DNA of 64,000 nucleotides from Flaccisagitta enflata. Taxonomy: Eukaryota > Chaetognatha > Sagittoidea > Aphragmophora. The position numbers and the translations under genes are program-made. The notes below the pieces were generated by a model. The model was not told where the DNA came from, did not search any database, and saw only the letters and a list, made by a program, of their open reading frames with translations. Below are positions 26,368 through 38,649 of the stretch, in pieces (position 1 is the stretch's first letter; the number at the start of each line of letters is the position of its first letter). Where the stretch lies: the NCBI GenBank assembly GCA_965153355.1, contig OZ231127.1, forward strand, positions 99,944,001-100,008,000. Reading direction: 5' to 3'.

Positions 26368-29300
26368 ACAAAACGAACGGGGAAGAGGACTTCATCGGTA
26401 AACTAACAACGCAAGAACGGAAAGAGATAGAGACTAATGAAGGTTTGACTTTAGATCAGACTGATGCTAGACCATTGTTTTTATTGGGCTACTGTTCAAT
26501 TAAGGGTAAGAACTATAGGACAACTTGGGAGGTAGACGGAGGTAGTGATCGTTGCATAGTAAACAATTTGACCGTTAGACGACTAGGGGTGGACAGGAAA
26601 AAATTCCATCAGAGTAAAACTGTAGTGGGGGTAGGGGGAACTAAAATTTACTGTGACGAATATTGTATCTTAAGACTTTATTTTAAAGGGAGGGGACATG
26701 AGGGATTATACCTTAATTTATTATGTTACATCATGATAACGCCCAATCTACCTAATTTGATCGGATCTGACACACTAGCTTCTTTAGGAGCTAAAATTGA
26801 TTATGGGGATAACACTTTAAGGGCAGAAGGGGTGACCATAGATTTGTGTACGACAAAAGAGGAGGCCGACCGTTTTTCTAAGGATGACAATGCAAGAGAG
26901 ATTTATTTTCATGCCGCCAATTATACCAGCATACCTGGGAGGGAGGCTAGGGAAGTAGAAGTAGTCTTGACTTCAGATCCACCGGCCAATTTTGTCCTGT
27001 GTGGTCGAAATTCCGGCGAGCGCGAGGTTATGAGCGTCTGTTATGAGAATATTGGGGGTGGGTATAAGGTTGGGGTGTTTAATAAGAATTACGTTCCCAT
27101 GAGCATTAAGCAGGGCGAGGAATTGGGATTTTTACTGACTAATAGTGACGACACAGTGATAGCTTATGTGACTGACATATTAGATGATTTAGAGAAAAAG
27201 AATGACAAAGAGAAAGACAATATAAATGACGATGTGAATGACAGCGTGAATGATAGTGATGACTCAATTTTCGCGACCAAGATTAAAAACACACGGGGAG
27301 AAAAAAAGTCAGGAACGAAGGATGAAATCACTTTTAGCGGGGATGAAGAGGGGGAGAAAGAGGAGCGTAAGGAGGAAGAGGAAGGGCCTTGCCCGATCCC
27401 AGATCGTAGAAAATTAAGTGCGAGGGAAATGGATCGGTTTTTTAAGTTTGGGGCAAAGATCAAAGGAGTTTCAAACGAAAACAGTGTGAGCACTAAGGAC
27501 GACTGGCCTTTAGAATCGATTTCGAAAGAAGCAGAAATAAAGCGAAGCGAGGAAAGTACTATGTGGGCCAATAGTAATGACCTCTTAAAAAATTTTGACT
27601 GGGAAAAAATGATTTTAGAGTTATCTGAGGATGTAGGGGTCCAGGAGAGCCATAATTTTGCTGAAAAATTGAAAGAGCTGTTTTACAAATACAAAGCTTG
27701 CTTCTGGAATAATGATTGGTCACAATGGACACGGTGCCGTGTCCCGGACTTAGAGATAGAACTTATAGACAATTATACCTGTCAAATTGATAAATATCGA
27801 AAATTACCGGATGAAAAACAAGAGGCATTAAAGGGTTATGTGAGGGACCTCCTTAAGGCTAATGTAATCGAACGGAGCAACGGCTTAGTCAAATTCTGTA
27901 GCAATCCCGTGATAGTTTTTCAAGAAAAATTAGGTCCAGATGGTAAACCTGTACGAAAAATTAGATTTTGCCATGATTACCGTTCTCAGAACAAAATGGT
28001 CAAATCGGTCAGTTACCCCTTACAATTAATTGAAAAAACCTTAGAAGAAACGGCAAAAGACGCAAAATATTTTATGTCTTTTGACCTTGTTAACTATTTC
28101 TTTCTCCTCCCTTTGTCACCTAAGTCACGTAAAATAACTACATTTTATGCATTAGGGGACCAATATCAGTACACTACAACCCCACAAGGTATAAAATCTA
28201 TTCCCGGGTTAGCTTCAAAAGTGACAAAACATGTGACACGACACTGTGAAAATGTGACGGGTTACATTGACGACTTTATACTGAAAGCTCTGACACTGAC
28301 TCTGATGCTAAAATATACAGAACTGTTTTTGTTAGCCATTAGCCATTTCAGGCTCATGCTCGGGCCTAAAAAGGTACAGTTAGTAACCAAAACCGCAAAT
28401 TTTCTAGGGCACGCCATATCAGAAAATAATATCATAAGGATGGCTAGTAATAAAATCACCAGTTTAAGGGATATAAAGAGTCCAAAAAATAAAGATGAGC
28501 TGAGAAGCATCTTGGGTTTCCTATCTTGGTATGCCAACCGGACCAAACTGAGGGACGTGATGCATGGGATGCGTGAAATAGCCAAGTGTGGCCGGATTTT
28601 CCACTGGTCAAAAGAATTAGAATCTGACTTGCGCGAGTCCATCGAAATAGTCCTCGACCCCCATTCAGGGATATTATGGGCCCCTGTAACCCCAACAGTA
28701 GAATTTCCTTTTATTTTATTCATAGATTCGAGCCGTTATTCACTAGGGTCTTGTCTGTGCTAAATTTAAAAAAATTGGGGAAAATGAGGAGGTGGTAAAT
28801 ACTTTTGACCCAGATAGTAAAAATCGTGTTTATCTCCTGCAGTACTTTAGTACTGCAATACCATCAAATGAATTGCTTATGCCTATTTGTCTGTTGGAAC
28901 TGAAGAGTCTGTACCTCAGTCTGAAACATTGGCGTCATTTTTTATTAGTTTCTAATTGTCCGTTTGTCTGTTACACGGACAGCCGTTTTGTCAGTTACTG
29001 GCTGTCTATTGAAATATGCTCTGAGAAAATAGCGAGATGGCTCGAATATATATCACAGTACCGTATAGAAATTCGCTTCACACCCTCGGTCATGAACCCC
29101 GGAGACCTAATGTCGAGAGCATTTGTAAGAGATACCGCCACACCCACCGCCCGTAATCCTTTTTACAATTATCAAATATTCAATGGGGAGGGGAAATTAC
29201 TGCGTGCCGATCAGATTTTTTCAAAAGATAAACAAACTGAGTTAAACAAATGGTTTCAAACAACTAAGAGGGGCCCCTTGGCAGTAGTAAAGACCCTTAC

Positions 29301-31113
29301 CGAGTGGGGGGGTGGATCCCCTCGCGAGTGCGAGGGACGGGATAGCCACGTACGGCAGTCGTACGTGCCCGGGGGAGGGCCAACTGCATCATGTGATCGT
29401 CTGACGGTCACCAGAGTTCACATGATGCATGAGTGCGTTGGCCTGAAGGCTGATGACCGAGAAAGTAATTTAGTATGTAGCAGTGAGACCGAGCCGACCC
29501 TTAGTGGGAAAAGTGGACGAAGAAAGGCAAGGGCAAGGAGGAATGATAGGAAAAGGGATAGAAAGCTGATTGATCGGTTGTCCGATGAGAGAGAGAAACA
29601 TGAATGTTCACCTTGTTCTTGTTCTGGTTGGGGTGACGAGGCCGATGTCCACTGCAGCTGCTGCTGCCGCCTCGTCAAATCCGTTGACTTGTCTGATATC
29701 CATCTGTCGGAGGACAATGTTCTTTTACTGTCGACCGAGGATCTGTTGAAAGGGAAAGAAGAGTTGGAGATAGATGATCAATTTTCAGAGTGTGAACTAC
29801 CGACATTAAGAGCCGAGGATTTGAGCGAGGTTTTAGAGAGGCAAAAAGGGGAAATGTCAATAAAGTTGAGGGACTGGCTGGAGGGCAAAGTCGATCTGCC
29901 TAACAAGGTCGAGTCACTTGGACTCGATTCAAAATATCTCTCTCTTTTGCGTCATTTCTCACTTTTTAGAATCAGTAAACAGAAAGTCATCTTTCGTCTG
30001 TTTACAAACAGGGACGGGGGCGTCCGGTTCTTAGTTTTTGTGGATCCTGAGAGTTTAAAAGGGCTGGTTGAACGGACGCATGAGGGATTAGGTCACGTGT
30101 CAAAGACGGCCGTTTACGAGTGCCTAAAACAAGGCCACTATAGTCCGGGGATGCGGGAACAAATTAAGGAAATTTTAAGGGCATGTTTACCCTGTCTTAA
30201 ATATAACATACAGAAAACCGTTAAATGTAAGGATTCCACAGTCATGTCGACCCAATCTAGGCAAAAATTGCAAATGGATATAATGGGGCCGATATGTAAT
30301 AGCCATGGATTTAGATACATTTTGGGCCTTGTTGACTGTTATGATAGAACTTTATTTCTAATCCCTTTGAAAACTTTAGAGGCAAGGGAGATGCAGAGGG
30401 TTTTAATCGATTTCTTTTCTGAAAATGGACTCTGGGAATTTATTCAAATAGATTTTAAGTGTTTAACTCTGAGGGGTTTAGACTCGGATTTGCTAAAGGG
30501 TTTAAGGGTGGGTGTAATTCGCAGTAATCATCACACTAACTCCCAATCGGCCATTGAGCACCAATTTCAGACCAGCCTTATCACCTTGCTTAAGATGATG
30601 GACGGACAGCCGGACTTATCAGGGTGGTCCAAAATGCTCAACAAGCTAACATTCACCTTGAACAACCGGCCGCTTGCGAGCCTCAATTGGCGAACTTCAT
30701 CGGAGTTGCGTTTTGTGACGCCGCCGCGGCTTTTGGGGCCGCTACATCTCACAACCATACCTGAGAGGGGGGATATGAAGGGCTTAAAGTTAATGTCTCA
30801 GATGCATGATGACATAAGGGAGGCTGCATTCAGGGCGTCTATCAAGAGCAAGAATTTCATGTATCCAACGGATTCACTGGCAGCTGGGACTGTCGTATTT
30901 AGGAAAAGACAAAATTTCTCAAGACATAATAACAAAAAACTACAATACAAGGTTATCACGGGCTATGAGGTCCTAAAGAGGGTTGGGAGTGGCACCTACC
31001 TATTACGGAATTTACGGACGGACAAAGACGAAGTACTCCCAGTCTGCCAGTTGATTAGGACAAAATCAAGTAGAAACGAGGTCATTGAGATTTTGAGCAA
31101 GTTGAATGATTAA
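26364..31113 (+). CDS. pol: Pol polyprotein: PR-RT-RNase H-integrase, one frame break
   Basis: It replicates and integrates the element. Protease: WEVDGGSDRC with the catalytic Asp codon at 26535, then LIGSDTLASLGAKID. Two acidic linkers follow. RT has FCHDYRSQNKM, a DLVNYFFLLPLS block and the active site YIDD at 28263-28274, then LGHAIS and LGFLSWYANRT, typical of Ty3/gypsy. RNase H has LFIDSSRYSLG, then LLELKSLYLSLKHW, CYTDSRFV and MNPGDLMSR. Between the first two RNase H motifs the frame moves by +1 (stop TAA 28761; the new frame is open from about 28747). A ~270-residue basic and Cys-rich linker leads to integrase: an HHCC finger (H 30079 and 30094, C 30183 and 30192) and D 30277, D 30451, E 30556, about 34 residues between the last two. 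A GPY/F-like tail (TGYEVLKRVGSGTYLLRNLR) closes the protein. The break is probably a 1-nt indel or sequencing error. Confidence 0.85.
29319..29429 (+). other. Three perfect stem-loops inside the pol linker
   Basis: Stem 1: CCCTCGC-GAGT-GCGAGGG (29319-29336). Stem 2: CACGTACG-GCAGT-CGTACGTG (29347-29367). Stem 3: 12 bp arms TGCATCATGTGA / TCACATGATGCA (29385-29396 and 29418-29429) with a 21-base loop. All lie in coding sequence between RNase H and integrase. Confidence 0.75.
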
Positions 31114-31796
31114 TAGTCTGAACTAGGCATGTGAATTCTGACTAAGAACTCATTTCAGTGAAATTTTAGTGAATTTAAGTGAATTTTGTAAATTTCAATG
31201 ATAATTTTAACGGGATATTGGCGAAATTAGTGATATTTGTGATATCTTATGATAGTTTAGTGATGTTTTATTGATATTTTATCGATAAACTAGCGATTTT
31301 AGTACCATTTTAGTGACATTTTAGTGACACTTTGGGGGTATTTTGGCGGTATTTTAATCAAATTTCAGTCATATTCTAATAAATTTGGTGATATAATGAT
31401 ATTTCAATCATATCTCAGTGACATCTTAGTGATATTTTAGTTATGTTTTAACAATTCTTGCGATTTCAATGACATTTTCAATCTCATTTCTGCCTTTGGC
31501 TACAACTCGTTTTAGTTTGGCTAAAAACTCATTTTAGTGACAGTTTTAACAGAAATTGATAAAGTTTTAGCAATTTTATAACATTTTGGTGTTTTGATGT
31601 AAATTTGAGTGGTATTTCTAGTCTTATTTCCTACCTTTAAGCAACTAGTTTTATCATCTTATAGGTTCACACTCACAATTTGAGACTTGGTTTTGTATGT
31701 AAAGCTTCATTTTGATTGATTCAACGACTCTTTTTGATTAGACTTTGGTTAGTGTCGAGCAAGTAGAGTGTTAGTTTATTTCTCTTACAGGACAAA
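31114..31796 (+). other. AT-rich spacer before ORF3, ending in a strong splice acceptor
   Basis: No open frame. Degenerate TTTTAGTGATATTTT-type units fill 31140-31460. The spacer ends TTTATTTCTCTTACAG at 31794, two to three bases before the ORF3 start ATG region (ACAGGACAAAATG). This is intron-like and suggests ORF3 is expressed from a spliced message, as env genes are. Confidence 0.6.
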
Positions 31797-32504
31797 ATGC
31801 CGAGGGTACCGACTTGGATGAAAAAAGTACCTGACACGTTACAGTCGAAGAGGATCACGCAACACTTGATCTGGAGTTTCAACTGGCTAGCTTTGATGGA
31901 CTCTCATGGAGCTGGCCTGATTGACTACTTTGGGTCAATGGGGCTATCGACAATTGCAATTCATGGCGGCAAAATTTCGCACGCTTCTTCTTTGGTCTCT
32001 CAACTTTCATTCTTTGATGGGGAATTAGATTTTTTGCTATTGTTTTTGGGGGGAAATGACCTTGCTGATTTCAAGACCTCTGTGACAGATATTGCGCATG
32101 AATTGGGGAAATTTCTGACTGAATTCGCGAGCAGGAGCCCTCACACGACAATAGTAACGGGTTCGGCCATTCCTAGAGTGCCAGACAAACGGAGGATGGA
32201 AGAGTCGGCTGACCATTTCATAGGTCGTGTAGGGGACTTGGACAAACAGACATTTCAGGTTTCACCACTTCATCATCACTTTTGCAGTGATCTCTTAATC
32301 GGTAACAGATGGACATACGGTACGGTCCCAAGGTTGGATTTATACGGTGGTGATCTGACTCATTTGAACGATGAGGGCCGTCAGGCTTTGTCCGTCCTGT
32401 TTGACTTTGTCTTTGAGTCAGTCAATTTTGGCCGATACGATACTAGACGAGAATTTTCAGTGGGGGGCAATTACGATTTCAGGACTCTTTTCTGGGCTTT
32501 CTAA
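31797..32504 (+). CDS. SGNH/GDSL-family hydrolase encoded by the retroelement (ORF3)
   Basis: A 235-residue ORF in the position usually held by env. It shows the SGNH hallmarks in order: block I LMDSHGAGLIDYF with nucleophile Ser36; a Gly-Gly at 57-58 matching block II; block III LLLFLGGNDLADF with oxyanion Asn87; block V DLTHLNDEG with Asp186 and His189. All four catalytic positions are present, so it is probably an active esterase or lipase-like hydrolase; the substrate is unknown. No signal peptide or membrane segment is seen. A splice acceptor lies directly upstream and an AT-rich convergent intergenic segment downstream. SGNH domains are known in CR1-type LINE ORF1 proteins and in some DIRS/Ngaro and Penelope-like elements; in a gypsy-type element behind integrase I know of no standard example. 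Confidence 0.8.
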   Translation: MPRVPTWMKKVPDTLQSKRITQHLIWSFNWLALMDSHGAGLIDYFGSMGLSTIAIHGGKISHASSLVSQLSFFDGELDFLLLFLGGNDLADFKTSVTDIAHELGKFLTEFASRSPHTTIVTGSAIPRVPDKRRMEESADHFIGRVGDLDKQTFQVSPLHHHFCSDLLIGNRWTYGTVPRLDLYGGDLTHLNDEGRQALSVLFDFVFESVNFGRYDTRREFSVGGNYDFRTLFWAF

Positions 32505-32699
32505 TTGACACATAGGACAAATGTGGACTGGTTTTCTTTTTCTTGGTTATTTCTATTTCAGTTTATCACTATGATATGGTCCAATAATGATTAACACACT
32601 AATACATTAATTCATTAACACATTAACACACTAACGTTGACCATATCAGTTATTAACACTTTACATTTTTCATCTCTTCTTCGGATATGGTCTCACTCA
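32505..32699. other. Convergent intergenic segment with a 10 bp inverted pair
   Basis: TGATATGGTC (32572-32581) and GACCATATCA (32639-32648) enclose an AT-rich ATTAACACA repeat. It lies between the ends of the plus-strand hydrolase and the minus-strand membrane-protein gene and could form a shared 3' end structure. Confidence 0.5.
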
Positions 32700-34010
32700 T
32701 CAGGGTGAAGCTGGGGTTGTGTCAACGGAAATTGTGAGGAAACAGTCAAAATCATTATTGCATACCACCAACAGTATGATTGTGGTTTATCGACGTTTTC
32801 GTCACAATCTAGTACGTCCATGCATACCTACATCAGTATGACGACATACTACCGACAGATTTCAAGCGCATTTTTACAATAAGACAGACGTACGGACAGA
32901 GATGGAGAGAGCGCTTACAATGACTAACTGACAGACGTGCTTACCTATAGAGTTTGGCTGCGATGGTTGGGCCGCGGCAGGAGCGGCCGGGATCGCGACG
33001 GCAGGACGTATGGCTGGAGCGGCTGGTTGGTTGGCCGGGACGCGGACTGCAGCCAGGTTGATCGGATTAGGATTCGGCCGGTTCCTTCTGGTTAGAAATC
33101 TTCGTCCTTGCTGACGGCACCTCTGCCATCCTGGGGATTAGAAGGGGGGTCGTGGTTTGTTAGACATTTTCGAGGACTGAATAAAAAAAAAGAAAAATGA
33201 AAAAAAAAAAAAGAGAATTTTCTTTTACATTTCTGAGTAAGACATACTTTGGGTATTCCAACACGGGTTTTGGTTCTTTGAGGGGGCCATGAGTGTTCAA
33301 ACACTCTTTTCATTTTATAAGAGCCAGTGAGATTATCTGGGCCTAGGATATCCTTGAAATTTTATTATTTCATAATTGAGACATTTTGTAACTGTTTTTG
33401 AAGATCTGTGATTCTGGTTCTTCAGTTAAATGGAGACTAGAGAATATTTGAATTCATAATATGTGATTTATTGGCAAAAATATGCGTCTACTATTCACGA
33501 TTTGACAAGGGCCTATTTTTGGAACGTCACGTCCTTATAAGATCTATTTCTACTAATGAAGGGGGTGTAGCTTGCTATTCACCTTTCACGAGGAGGACGG
33601 CGATCAACGCGAGCGTCAAAATTCCCAACGTGATCACGTAGTAGATGTCGTTCCATCCTAGACCGACGGTCTCGCAGTCACCTGCACAGGTAAAGGGTAA
33701 GTATGACCCCCACTTGACCAACCCTTCTCCCAGGTTTGTTGGTCTGTTTACTCGCACGTCCATTTGTCCGTGAGTACTAAGATGGGGGATATATACCTAA
33801 GAAGCCTAGGCGTGAGACTGCTAGAAGACAGGGCTTCCCCGACCACCCGTGGTCGGTCAGTGCTATAATGTGATCGGCCGCCTGTTTAGTGGAAATGAGG
33901 GACTGTATTACGTCATGCATATATAGTCGATCTGTGTGGGTGTGGTGAGTGGATTGGTGGGTGGTGAGAGTGTGTGTGTCCATATATCCTGTTGTTCATT
34001 CACTCACCAT
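32700..34010 (-). CDS. Antisense five-exon gene for a 127-residue single-pass membrane protein
   Basis: Exons on the minus strand: ATG at 34010-34008 (end of a leader exon, donor ATG|GTGAGT), 33881-33797, 33681-33583, 33130-32945 and 32710-32700. All introns are GT-AG and phases agree (0, 1, 1, 1), giving 127 codons and stop TGA. Introns are 126, 115, 452 and 234 bp. The product has a short N-terminal part with Cys19 and Cys32. A membrane segment follows at about residues 43-61 (YYVITLGILTLALIAVLLV), then a strongly basic stretch (KGWQRCRQQGRRFLTRRNR) and a Pro/Ala-rich tail. The positive-inside rule suggests N-out/C-in. No family is recognised. The gene is convergent with the hydrolase ORF. 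Strong points are four mutually in-phase junctions; weak points are the tiny last exon and lack of homology. Confidence 0.6.
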
Positions 34011-34084
34011 CGCGACGTCCGCTTCTTCGTCCGTCTTGATATCCTGATGTCACTGTCTATTCGCAATCAGTCCGTGGCTGCGTC
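34008..34084 (-). other. Leader exon of the antisense gene
   Basis: Acceptor TCTTTTTATCCTTCAG lies at 34085-34100 and donor GATG|GTGAGT at 34007. All three frames of this exon are closed upstream of the ATG, as expected for untranslated sequence ending in the start codon (context GTCGCGATGG). At least one more upstream exon is implied. Confidence 0.5.
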
Positions 34085-35205
34085 CTGAAGGATAAAAAGA
34101 ACAGACGGAGGAGGACGCGTCTTTGCAAACGCGCCCTCCCCCGCGCCGGGGACAGTCCGTTGGTCTGTCAGTCAGATATGCTTTTGTGAATTTGATAAAA
34201 AAGAGTCCCCGACGTTTTTTATTTAAACATGGATCTTTAAAATCGTGGTCTAGAATAAAATTGACTTTGAATCACAGAATATGGCCGATCGATGCATAGA
34301 AAGGGGCACACCTTCATGTAAGAACATCATTTAGGGCAAGCCTTCATTATTCCTAAATTTTTACATTTTTGAATTGTTTTTAATTTAATCGCAGTCCTGG
34401 TTTTTAGTTTAAGTGTACCCAAAGGAAGATACCAATGAAACTATAAAACGAGAGGTTCAGGTACTTTAAGGAAATTAGTGTAAAAATTTAGAGCAGTGGA
34501 AATAAAATGAATCTGCCATAATGAAATGTATAAAGAATTTTGGAGACCATTAATTCTAGATTGGTCATCTTATCAAAAGAAACATAGAACTTTCTTATAT
34601 ATTTAGCATGCTCAATATTTTGAAGGTTTAAAGCCCATGTTCTTGAACTTTATACAAAAAAGAAAAAGTATAGGCCTTTCAATGATTTCAACGTGTTTTA
34701 TGATAAAAGCATAATTTGGCGTCTCTCTATGTGCATGGTGCAAAATGTTTTTTTAAAAAAAGTGCAGTGTTTACTAATGTAAGCTCGAAGAATGGTATGC
34801 CGCGGGTAGGCCGGTGGCTAGGGCTAGGACGGATAGATTTCTTAGGGCCTAAGTGACCGTGTTAATTGGCGCAATGTGCCCACGTGTCACTAAGAGCCGG
34901 GCAACGCTCTAGACTAATGGCACTGGTAATTCGGGTGCCGCAGTTTGGAAAGATCTTCCTCGAGGACCGCATCCGAGGAGGAGACTGGTCTTAAGATGAG
35001 ATAAAAAGAAGGGAAAGAAAAACGCAAATAGAGGAAAAGTAAAATGAGGAAGATAAAATCAAAATAAAATCAATAAGTTAAAATGAGATAAAATTAGATG
35101 TAGACCACGAGGTGAAAAAATGAATAAAACCGACAATTAACGAACTTTAATGTCGCTTAAATATTAATTACCTCTGACGAGCGGGGAAAAATGATAATGG
35201 AATAA
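34085..35205. other. Stretch between antisense leader exon and right-end promoter region
   Basis: A GC-rich patch with CGCG-type inverted pairs lies at 34115-34165, and another at 34795-34985 (short hairpin TCCTCG...CGAGGA). Purine-rich tracts at 35005-35065 (AGAAGGGAAAGAAAAACG) are candidates for a polypurine tract. No open frame is convincing. Confidence 0.4.
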
Positions 35206-35400
35206 AAATCTGAGACGCGGTCGTCTCCCAGTTGGGTCAGCCAATCAGAGGCCGACTCGGTGAGAGACGGCCAATGACGATGACATGACAGTGATGACGC
35301 GGGACCGAAGTTCATCCAAACGGTTCTGTAGATCCGTTGACGGCGACGTGGCAGAATATCCGAGTCACAAAATACTATCTGGGCCGTTAGTAAGTCATAG
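35206..35400. promoter_or_regulatory. GC-richer segment with two CCAAT boxes
   Basis: AGCCAATCAGAG near 35238 and GGCCAATGACG near 35269 lie in a CpG-containing segment with TGACATGACAGTGATGACG. It could be U3 promoter sequence of the LTR, or an antisense promoter for the membrane-protein gene. Orientation is unresolved. Confidence 0.35.
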
Positions 35401-35758
35401 TTAGTTTGTTAATCAGAAATACAGATAAATAGTTACTTCTTTTTGTTTTACAATTAATCGGTTCGGATGGAACCAATTTGGTGGAGGTAGAGTTGTGGAT
35501 GTAGAATTTTAAAGGACAGATGCTATAAGTCAAGTTAAACTAAAACAAAAAATCTAAAGGTCTAAAAATATATTAAACAATTTGCGCAAGGAAATTCCTT
35601 TCTCATGTACTTTTGTTATTAAGATTTATTCACCTTTATAATCATTTTTTAGACTTTGGTTTGATACAGTGAATTGGTTTTCATTCAATCTGTTGTTGAT
35701 TTATGTTGACAATAACACTGGCATTCAATGTATCTTTATCTATTTCTATCAACTGATA

Positions 35759-35795
35759 ATCTTCAATGTTGGAGTTTTGTGACAACATTGAAGAT
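35759..35795. repeat. 13 bp perfect hairpin
   Basis: ATCTTCAATGTTG and its exact complement are separated by an 11-base loop, just upstream of the TATA box in the presumed LTR. Confidence 0.75.
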
Positions 35796-35863
35796 GAAAT
35801 GTTTTGTTATCATTGATGCATCAATGGGATATCTTTAACTGAATACAACTGTAAATTCCCTGG

Positions 35864-36053
35864 TATAAAACATTGTGTGACGTGTTATTTGGATCCATTC
35901 TCATCGCTCGCTGGGGTCATTTGCTCTGCGTAAGTTCCATTCCTCTAACTCTGTCTAAATAAACTTATTGCCTTAGACACTGTCTAAATAAATTTATTGC
36001 CTAAAACTTTGTCTTAATAAACTTATCGCCTAAATAACTTTGTCATGAATAAA
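35864..36053 (+). promoter_or_regulatory. LTR-like TATA box, splice donor and four AATAAA signals
   Basis: TATAAA at 35864-35869 is followed by a strong donor CTCTGC|GTAAGT (intron start 35930). AATAAA then occurs at 35958, 35987, 36016 and 36048 within a ~29-32 bp tandem (CTGTCTAAATAAACTTATTG). This order (TATA, leader, donor, poly(A) signals) and its position just before the terminal 64 bp repeat fit U3-R-U5 of a right-hand LTR. Confidence 0.55.
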
Positions 36054-36147
36054 TATATCTAAACATTGTTACCATTCAATAAGTCCTGCTTCCATGCCTC
36101 TGAATGAAGAATTAAGGGCTTTGGTCAATTACTATTGAACTAGATGG

Positions 36148-36211
36148 TATTTAAAGGATCAGGAAAAGATTTATTGAGACTAAGAATGAACAAGCATGAC
36201 CAGACTAGAAT
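36148..36211 (+). repeat. 64 bp direct repeat, right copy (end of candidate 3' LTR)
   Basis: Identical to 23675-23738. On the minus strand it contains TCAATAAATC, a possible poly(A) signal. Confidence 0.8.

Positions 36212-38649
<2,438 letters not shown>

Larger units (their letters stand above)
23675..36211 (+). mobile_element. Ty3/gypsy-like LTR retroelement with SGNH hydrolase ORF and an antisense gene
   Basis: The block is bounded by a perfect 64 bp direct repeat (23675-23738 and 36148-36211). In order it holds: a ~450 bp leader, gag, in-frame UGA, pol (PR-RT-RH-INT), a ~680 bp AT-rich spacer, an SGNH hydrolase ORF, an antisense five-exon membrane-protein gene, and a TATA/AATAAA-rich right end. 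Domain order and motifs are those of the Ty3/gypsy lineage. The left flank is satellite while the right flank is not, so the left LTR has probably been truncated to its final 64 bp by satellite rearrangement or misassembly. No target-site duplication can be seen. Whether the antisense gene belongs to the element or was trapped by it is not settled by this copy. Confidence 0.75.

Noticed and set aside
33575-33763. Unspliced 62-codon minus-strand ORF starting at 33763
   Set aside because: It reads through a strong acceptor (ACCCTTTACCTGTGCAG); the spliced model joins the same membrane segment to four other in-phase exons and explains more.
35930-36200. A host gene's first exon and intron
   Set aside because: Donor plus multiple AATAAA next to the terminal direct repeat fits an LTR better, and no downstream coding exon is seen.
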